Source: Rotaria sp. Silwood1
Lineage: Eukaryota; Rotifera; Eurotatoria; Philodinida; Philodinidae
DNA: 64,000 bases
Reading direction: 5' to 3'
NCBI GenBank assembly: GCA_905250075.1
Contig: CAJNOP010000001.1
Span: forward strand, 4,728,058-4,792,057
Each line of letters opens with the position of its first letter. Position 1 is the stretch's first letter. A model generated the notes under the pieces. That model had not been told where the DNA came from. It saw nothing but the letters and a program-made list of their open reading frames with translations, and did no database searches. Shown here in pieces: positions 57,723-64,000 of this stretch. A program made the position numbers and the translations under genes.

Positions 57723-59664
57723 GGTTTAGGTGAACAGAATTTTTTCTTTCTATTTTTATCAGTCAGATCAATTGAAAACTATGGCATCGTTATAACATGA
57801 CAAACTTTGATAAGTCAATAGTAGCTTCGTATTGATGAAACATTTGAAAACTTGTACTGTATCTACATTATTTTTCGTTATAATTGTGCTCTTTTTTATT
57901 ATAAATACAATTCATGAAAATTTTAATCCAGTATTGCAAAATGTTGTATTTTCGATACAATATTGATGAAAAAGATGATAATAACAAGTAGGAAAGAAAC
58001 AGAATTGGATTCAATTAAGTAAAATGATATCTTTCTATCTTGTTATTGCGATGCAATACAATATTTATGAATATACTTTCATAATGTCTTCTCGAAACTT
58101 AATAAAATTCTTCGATATTGTAATCTCTACGAAATCATCAATTGATCTTTCTCTCCCGTTTTTTTTCCTATTTATACTATGAATAATGGATGTCTTTCTT
58201 CATTTCATTGCCTTCTGTTTTCTTATTAATCTGTGTGAAACTATGTAAGTTCTCGTGTATGAGTAAAAAACTGAATAGTTATCTCTTGTCGAATATCAAT
58301 GGGGTATCTAGTACTTTTATGATCGAAGGTGAGTCGCTGAGAATAGGGGCAATCACGATCATAAAACGTGTTTTGAAGCTTATTAGAGAAAGTATTAGCT
58401 TACTTTTAAGACTGCTGCTAGGAAAAATCGAGACTAATCATTAAGAAAGGAAACGATAGTTCTCAGCGTGCCCTTATAAATTCGCCACTGCTATATATGA
58501 ATTCTTGTTTTTTCTTTTTTATTATCTATTTATATTCATTACGAATACAACTACTTTGGAAGCTTTATAAGAATTAATTCTTTTTGCTATTCAAAATTTG
58601 GACAACAGTGAGATTCAAGCAAGATTGCGCAACTTTTAAAAAAGTTTTTAAAAATCGACAAAGATGAAAATAAAGAACTGATTTTATGTTTATATTATAC
58701 TTCACAGTAAATGAAGTATAATAGAATCTAGGAAGTAGTGAAGTTCGCTAGTATAGTTAATCAAAGTAGAGTTTGTCTTAGCGAGCTTCAACCAAGAAAA
58801 TAGAAAGGATCTTTGAGCTTATGTTTGTATGAGTAGTATTTTTTATCAATATTTATGTGTTTTTCAGTTTGACCTAGTTCAGAGATGACACTTAAAATAT
58901 GAACATATTACGTTGTTAAGTTTTATTGTATATATGTTCAAAATAAAAAACAATGAAGGATTTTTTAGGTCATGTATTCTCTGTGAAAGAATAATAAATG
59001 TCTTCTCTCGAAATTAGATGCTATAAAAATTATAATGTTGATTTGTTTGTTCATAAAAATACTTTTGAATATTAGTTTCTAATGTTGATTTAGAAGTCAT
59101 GCGTGCATACATTAGTATATGAATTAGTGATAATGAATACTCTGTCGACTTAAAAGTAAAAAGTACGTGTCATGTGCTTTCACTGTAAATGAAATTTACA
59201 ATTTATTTTTAAATGAAAAAAATATTATTGCGTAGTTTTGTGCCTGATTAAAAGAGAAAACTGCATAAGCTTATTTTATCTAAAATTCAATTCAGTCTAT
59301 GACATATGTCTATATATTAAATGAATAAAGCACGATGAATTGAATAGTAGTGACAACTTACTCAGTTTTATAATCCTTCACTTAATAAAGTCCAATTTTG
59401 TTTGTTTCTTACGTGCTATTACCATTTTTCATTAATATTGTATCGAAAAAACAATAGTTCATAATATTTTATTAAAAATTTCCATGAATTGTTTTTGTAA
59501 TAAAAGGAACATAATTGTAAACGAAAGGATGTAAGCACAACACAAGTTTTTATATATTTAATAGCTACGAAGCTATAATTGAATTATCAAAGTTTATCAT
59601 TTTATAGTAATGTTATAATTTTAAATTGATGTCACAGATAACAAATAGTCTGTATGCCTTAAAG

Positions 59665-59860
59665 CACTGGAAGTTAATGAACCATCAAACAAGAAGCATT
59701 TTTGCGACGAAAATACAAAGAAACTTTCAAGTTCAGATATGAAAACAGGTCATTTATTAAAAGAATTTGATTCTTTTTATTATATGTTCCTCAAAGATTG
59801 TTCTTATTAAGAACATTTTTCAGTGGATGCTCAAACTAGAAATAGTCCTTCTAATAAGGC
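59665..59860 (+). repeat. Dispersed repeat family R2, copy B
   Basis: It opens CACTGGAAGTTAATGAACCA and shares GAAAATACA, TTTCAAG, GATATGAAAACAG and TTATTAAAA in order with copy A, then the core TTCTTATTAAGAAC. Confidence 0.65.
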
Positions 59861-59929
59861 TTAGCAAGTTATTTTTAGATATTTAATATTATAGTCATAA
59901 TAAGTTGTAAAAGTCAGAATCTGGAGATA

Positions 59930-60140
59930 AGCATTGCTTGATTGATAAGAAACATATTTGTTACAAAAGCATACAGAAATTTCCAAGTCTAAGTAGTAAA
60001 ATAGTCCGTTTAATAAAAATATTTTATTTTTTATGAATTTAAATAGCATGTTCTTATTAGGAACAGTGCTCCTAATAAGAATAAATTCAATTACTTGTAA
60101 ACAACCACTAATTATACAATTTATTTTCAAAAATAATTAT
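59930..60140 (+). repeat. Dispersed repeat family R2, copy C
   Basis: Shares TTTCCAAGTC, GTAGTAAAATAG, GTTTAATAAAA and the core TTCTTATTAGGAAC with copies A and B, and continues past the core (AAATTCAA, ACTAATTATACAATT, then a TTTTCA stretch) in register with copy A. It starts only about 70 bp after copy B. Confidence 0.6.
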
Positions 60141-60634
60141 ATGATTTTTGTATCCTTTGATCCAACAAGCATTTCTCTATTGAATCATATAAAAAGTTTA
60201 TAAATTTTATTTAGAAATTGCTTGAAAAAAAAAAAAGAAAAATATTCTCGTCTTCAACAATACTGTTTCAATTAAGAGTATCATCTGTACGACGAAGTTT
60301 GTGGTAGAACGCTCTTTCTCTAAATAAATATTAATAGTATATTGTCATTATTACATCGTATTAAGGCTACTGATGATTCATAGAACCATTATATTATCTA
60401 GATAGAAGTGGGTCAGATTTACTAGAAATACGGAAGAAATTCCGGTTAATATATTATAAAACGCTCCATAACAGTTGTTTGTAGAAGACAAAAAAGCATC
60501 AATAGTTGCAAAAAAAAATGAAGAAGGAATTGAGTGTGTACCTTAGGTAATGGGAAGCTGAGGATTTACAGAGTTCGAATAGTGTGATTGTTGTGTATAA
60601 CAGATTTGAAGAAATCTATCATTTATTCTTCATA

Positions 60635-60840
60635 TAGTTATGGAAGAAAAGCACTAAAAAGAGTAAAGGAAAAGGAGGAGGAATCAAAAAGTCATTCACG
60701 AACTAATGGCTAATGAACAATAAGCGAACAATGCTGTTTACATGAACACACAAAAGAGAAAAAGAGGAAGAAAGAGAGCAAGAAAAAGAAAACGATAAAT
60801 GAGAGACTGACGAGCCGTTATCCGACACAAACGTCAGTTA
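60635..60840. repeat. Dispersed repeat, copy 2 (paired with 56140-56340)
   Basis: Same order of blocks as copy 1, for example AGTCATT-x-AC-AACTAAT, AATGAACAATA-GCGAACA and TATGAA-ACAC. The frame is broken (NEQ followed by TAA), but the corresponding residues ELMANEQ, ANNAVYMNTQKRKRG remain readable across a frame change. Confidence 0.7.
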
Positions 60841-63800
60841 TTATTATCATAGAAAGGAGTTGTTATCAAATAAATATTTTTTGTTTTATGTGTTTTCTTT
60901 ATGAATAAGGTTCAAGGATAAGGTAGGATGAAAAGTTCAATTTTCTTTTGGCTAGACTTGTCAAAGAAACAACAAGACGCAGATGATTTCCCTACATTAA
61001 TCATAGTTTGACAACATCTATTTATTAGACTATACATGAAAGTTGTCTATTCTATAGTTATCAATTGACATCTGGCTAATCGGAATAGTATAATAAAAGT
61101 AGGAAATGAAGTCTTTCTAAAGCTCCAACATACTAACATCTTCCTATCTTTGATGGTTCATTTGAATTTGTACTCTAGTTAACTATCCTTAAAAGTATTT
61201 TCATGAAGTCTCTCAAAAACTTTTGTCGAAAAATCATGACAGGTATTCCCTAATGACTTAATATATTTCCTTAAGAATCTAGTGCGAGAATTACGACTAT
61301 GATAAAATGTCGTGTACAACGTCATTTATTATTCAAGTTGCTTGAGTCTTTCGTAAGTGAGAAGACAAATGAATTTCTCTTTCAACTCGTTCATAATAGA
61401 AATATTATTTATCTTTTTCTTCAATTATATTTAACAATATAATTTTTGTTACTATGAATCTAAGTAAAAAAAGAATATAATTTTAGTTTGTAAAATTACA
61501 GAGATGTACAAGCACAAATACTATTTATAGCATCATTTACTAATACATTGTCATCAGTCATACATATACTCTTACCACTGTATATTTTGAATCTGAAAAT
61601 CCATAATTTAAGAATTGATACTATGTACTATCATGGGGTGAAAGTACGTATATCATAGCACATGACAGTAAGGAAGATAACGAGAGGATCTATCTCATTT
61701 ATTTGTCACATTATACTTGATAGTTTTTCTTTGACTTGTATCATATGTACATAGTTCCGTAGAGTATGAACGTGATGAGAATGCTTTTATGACTACGGTT
61801 TCATGGAGGACTTTGATGAAATAAGTTCTCAAAATTTGTGTTTATATGATCATATGTATTTTAGACTATAAATTTTACTTGTATTCGCCTAGTCCTAACT
61901 TTTAGATGACATTGCTGTTCGATTAATCTAAATACGAAAGAATGAATATGATATATTTCTTAAAATAATATTTATCATTGAATTTGTTCTAGAAATCAAT
62001 CTATAAAGACAAAGCATAATTGATTTTGTTAAGTTAATCCTTATCCTTAAAGTTAATGTTAAGATTAATCAAAATAACAGGAATAAATTTTAGTCTTTTA
62101 TAGTAATATTTATTTGACTTTAATATTGAGTTTGAAATATGCAGGTCATACACTCTTTCATAAACTCTCCATTGAGTTTTTTATCTTTACTATTAATACC
62201 TGGTAATCGGAAATCTCCTACAGATTTCTGAGAGTATCAATCAGAAGTTTCCGAGAATTTTGCGTTTTTCAAAGGATACACCGATAAGTCTACACTTAAT
62301 ATAGACTAAAGCTATCTGTTTAAGTTATCAGGAAAATGATTATATATGTTTCTTAACAATGATGTTTTATTAGAAGGATCTATCAACGAAATCAAGAACA
62401 CAAAGAAGTATTACGAAGCTGATGAAATAGAAGAAGATCATAATATTTAATATAGATACTCAAAATAACACTAAATATATTTTCATAAAATAGAAACGTT
62501 TTGAAGAATACTTCTTAAATTAATGATTATAGTAATCGATACTCAATAGTTATTGCTTTTTGTTGTAAATCAATTGTTATGCATGTGACATAAATAAGTT
62601 TTTGAACTTGATAATGTTTTTGTGACACATTTTTGCATATACATTTTTGGTTTATTTTTTCACATAAAGTCGATTGGATCGGCTGTTAATTTTATTATCT
62701 CATGACGTAGTCTACAGCACTCTCTAAAAAATGCATTCAAATATAACTATAAAATAGAAAAGTCATTGCAAGAGAAATGATGAAGCTAACGGCACATCAC
62801 GTTGTAATTGACCTTTAATTGCTATGGGTAATTAGTTTTTTATTTGAAAGATTATGTATAGCGGTAGTGTCGTGCATGTGGTAATCGAGTAGCTGGTGAA
62901 TGAGTCGAAACACAGTAGAAAAGTACTGCCATTCGGACAAAGGCTCACAATGCATGGTAAAAAAAACGAGGACATACAGTGACAAACGGATATTCGTTAC
63001 GTCGATTGTTTATGTTCTCGAAGACTTGACTATTTTTTTGTCCGCCATTTTTTCGAAGTTTGCAGATTATTATTACATAAGTTTAAAAAAATATCTTAAA
63101 ACTATTGTTTAACAAACTTCCATGATTTATAATCTATACATTTTCATAATATTATTTGTCATTGCTGGGTGGAACACATTAAGATGCTTCTCTGGAGCGC
63201 TTTGTTGGGATAAATTTAATTCACTCTTTTTTTTTTGTTTTATTAATGTGAAGTTCGATAGATTTTTTGTATACATGAGTGAATAGATTTTATTTAGAAC
63301 TATTCGACTAGATGACACATACTCATCAGAAAAGCCTTTGTGTCATTGTAAATGATGATCATCAAGTCATAAAGAATCAGTGCGTTCTTATGTATTCTAT
63401 CCGTTTTGCGCTTTTCTTCATACTTAAGTATCATAGATAGGAGGATCCCGTCTTTTTGTATTACAAATACTCAATATGAAATTTATTTAACTACTGATCT
63501 TATTCTTGATCACTCTATATCAAAAGCAACGCCTCGTCAAAGTCTGACAACATTCATAAATGTATGTGATAATTCTCTTATTCAAAATGATATCTTTTTG
63601 AACTTTTTATTTTTATTTTTATCGAGTAACTGATTTATTTTAGAAGAATTTTTAATTATTCTCTTCCACAAATAGTTATTGCCTTCGTATATTCTCCGTT
63701 GTTTTAACACGTACATTCTTTATATTGTTTGTAAGTGTGAATCTCATTGTACGAGTGCTTTTTATGTAGTGAAACCTTTCATAATAATTTTAAGCCATAC

Positions 63801-64000
63801 GTGGGATATTGTAAAGATTCTAATAGGCGTATATATATTAAAGCACTTGCGATGAAAAAGGTGTAAATAAGACAATATATGGCAAAAATACATTTCTAAT
63901 ACTAACCATCATTTTTTCGACCGAAGTTATAATAAATATCGCTGTTGATGTTCCGGTAAAAAACACTCTGTTATCTACGATAGCGGATGATAGCCTAAAT
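60841..64000. other. Gene-poor region to window end
   Basis: AT-rich sequence with no exon, RNA gene or structured repeat that I can support. Confidence 0.5.

Noticed and set aside
1..64000. tRNA, rRNA, CRISPR arrays, bacterial operons or telomeric repeats
   Set aside because: None seen. The AT, TC and CA runs are ordinary microsatellites and no direct-repeat/spacer pattern exists.

Overview
This is an AT-rich eukaryotic window with GT-AG introns, T-rich acceptors, many microsatellites and small inverted-repeat elements. The gene content is a sacsin-like giant co-chaperone, a TKL-type kinase and an F-box gene with one leucine-rich repeat per tiny exon. With this intron style it suggests an invertebrate, most likely a bdelloid rotifer of the Rotaria/Adineta kind. 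That assignment is inference; nothing in the sequence proves it.

Layout: 319-1861 is a TTAA-flanked palindromic transposon-like element. 5128-39619 (+) is one gene. Its 17 common exons (9642-39619) join in a single open frame of about 3,470 codons and encode a sacsin homologue, with a degenerate HSP90-like/SIRPT N-terminal part, several sacsin-type helical segments, a J domain (HPD present) and a C-terminal HEPN domain. 41234-42948 (+) is a protein kinase gene with seven exons and a very lysine-rich N-terminus. 44534-48422 (-) is an F-box gene whose leucine-rich repeats are each carried on a separate 84-nt exon, in an array of 15 units with a period of about 139 bp. About 52.1-52.4 kb (-) is a possible fragment of another F-box-family gene. 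The remainder to 64 kb holds no gene I can support, only dispersed repeats.

The most unusual feature is the 5' structure of the sacsin-like gene. At least eight candidate ATG-bearing first exons, each of length 3n+1 and ending at a GT donor, sit in three clusters: upstream of the exon at 9642, inside the 9.15-kb intron before 23573, and inside the intron before 31456. Every one would splice in frame (phase 1). This looks like an alternative-promoter array giving different short N-termini and three protein sizes of about 3.5k, 2.9k and 1.5k residues. The shorter forms drop the N-terminal HSP90-like region, which has itself lost the recognisable ATP-binding motifs. All forms keep the J and HEPN domains.

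Introns of this gene also host foldback elements near 11.9, 25.8, 28.7-29.25 and 38.5-39.05 kb. Splice sites were assigned by eye from GT/AG, reading frame and phase; no transcript evidence was available.
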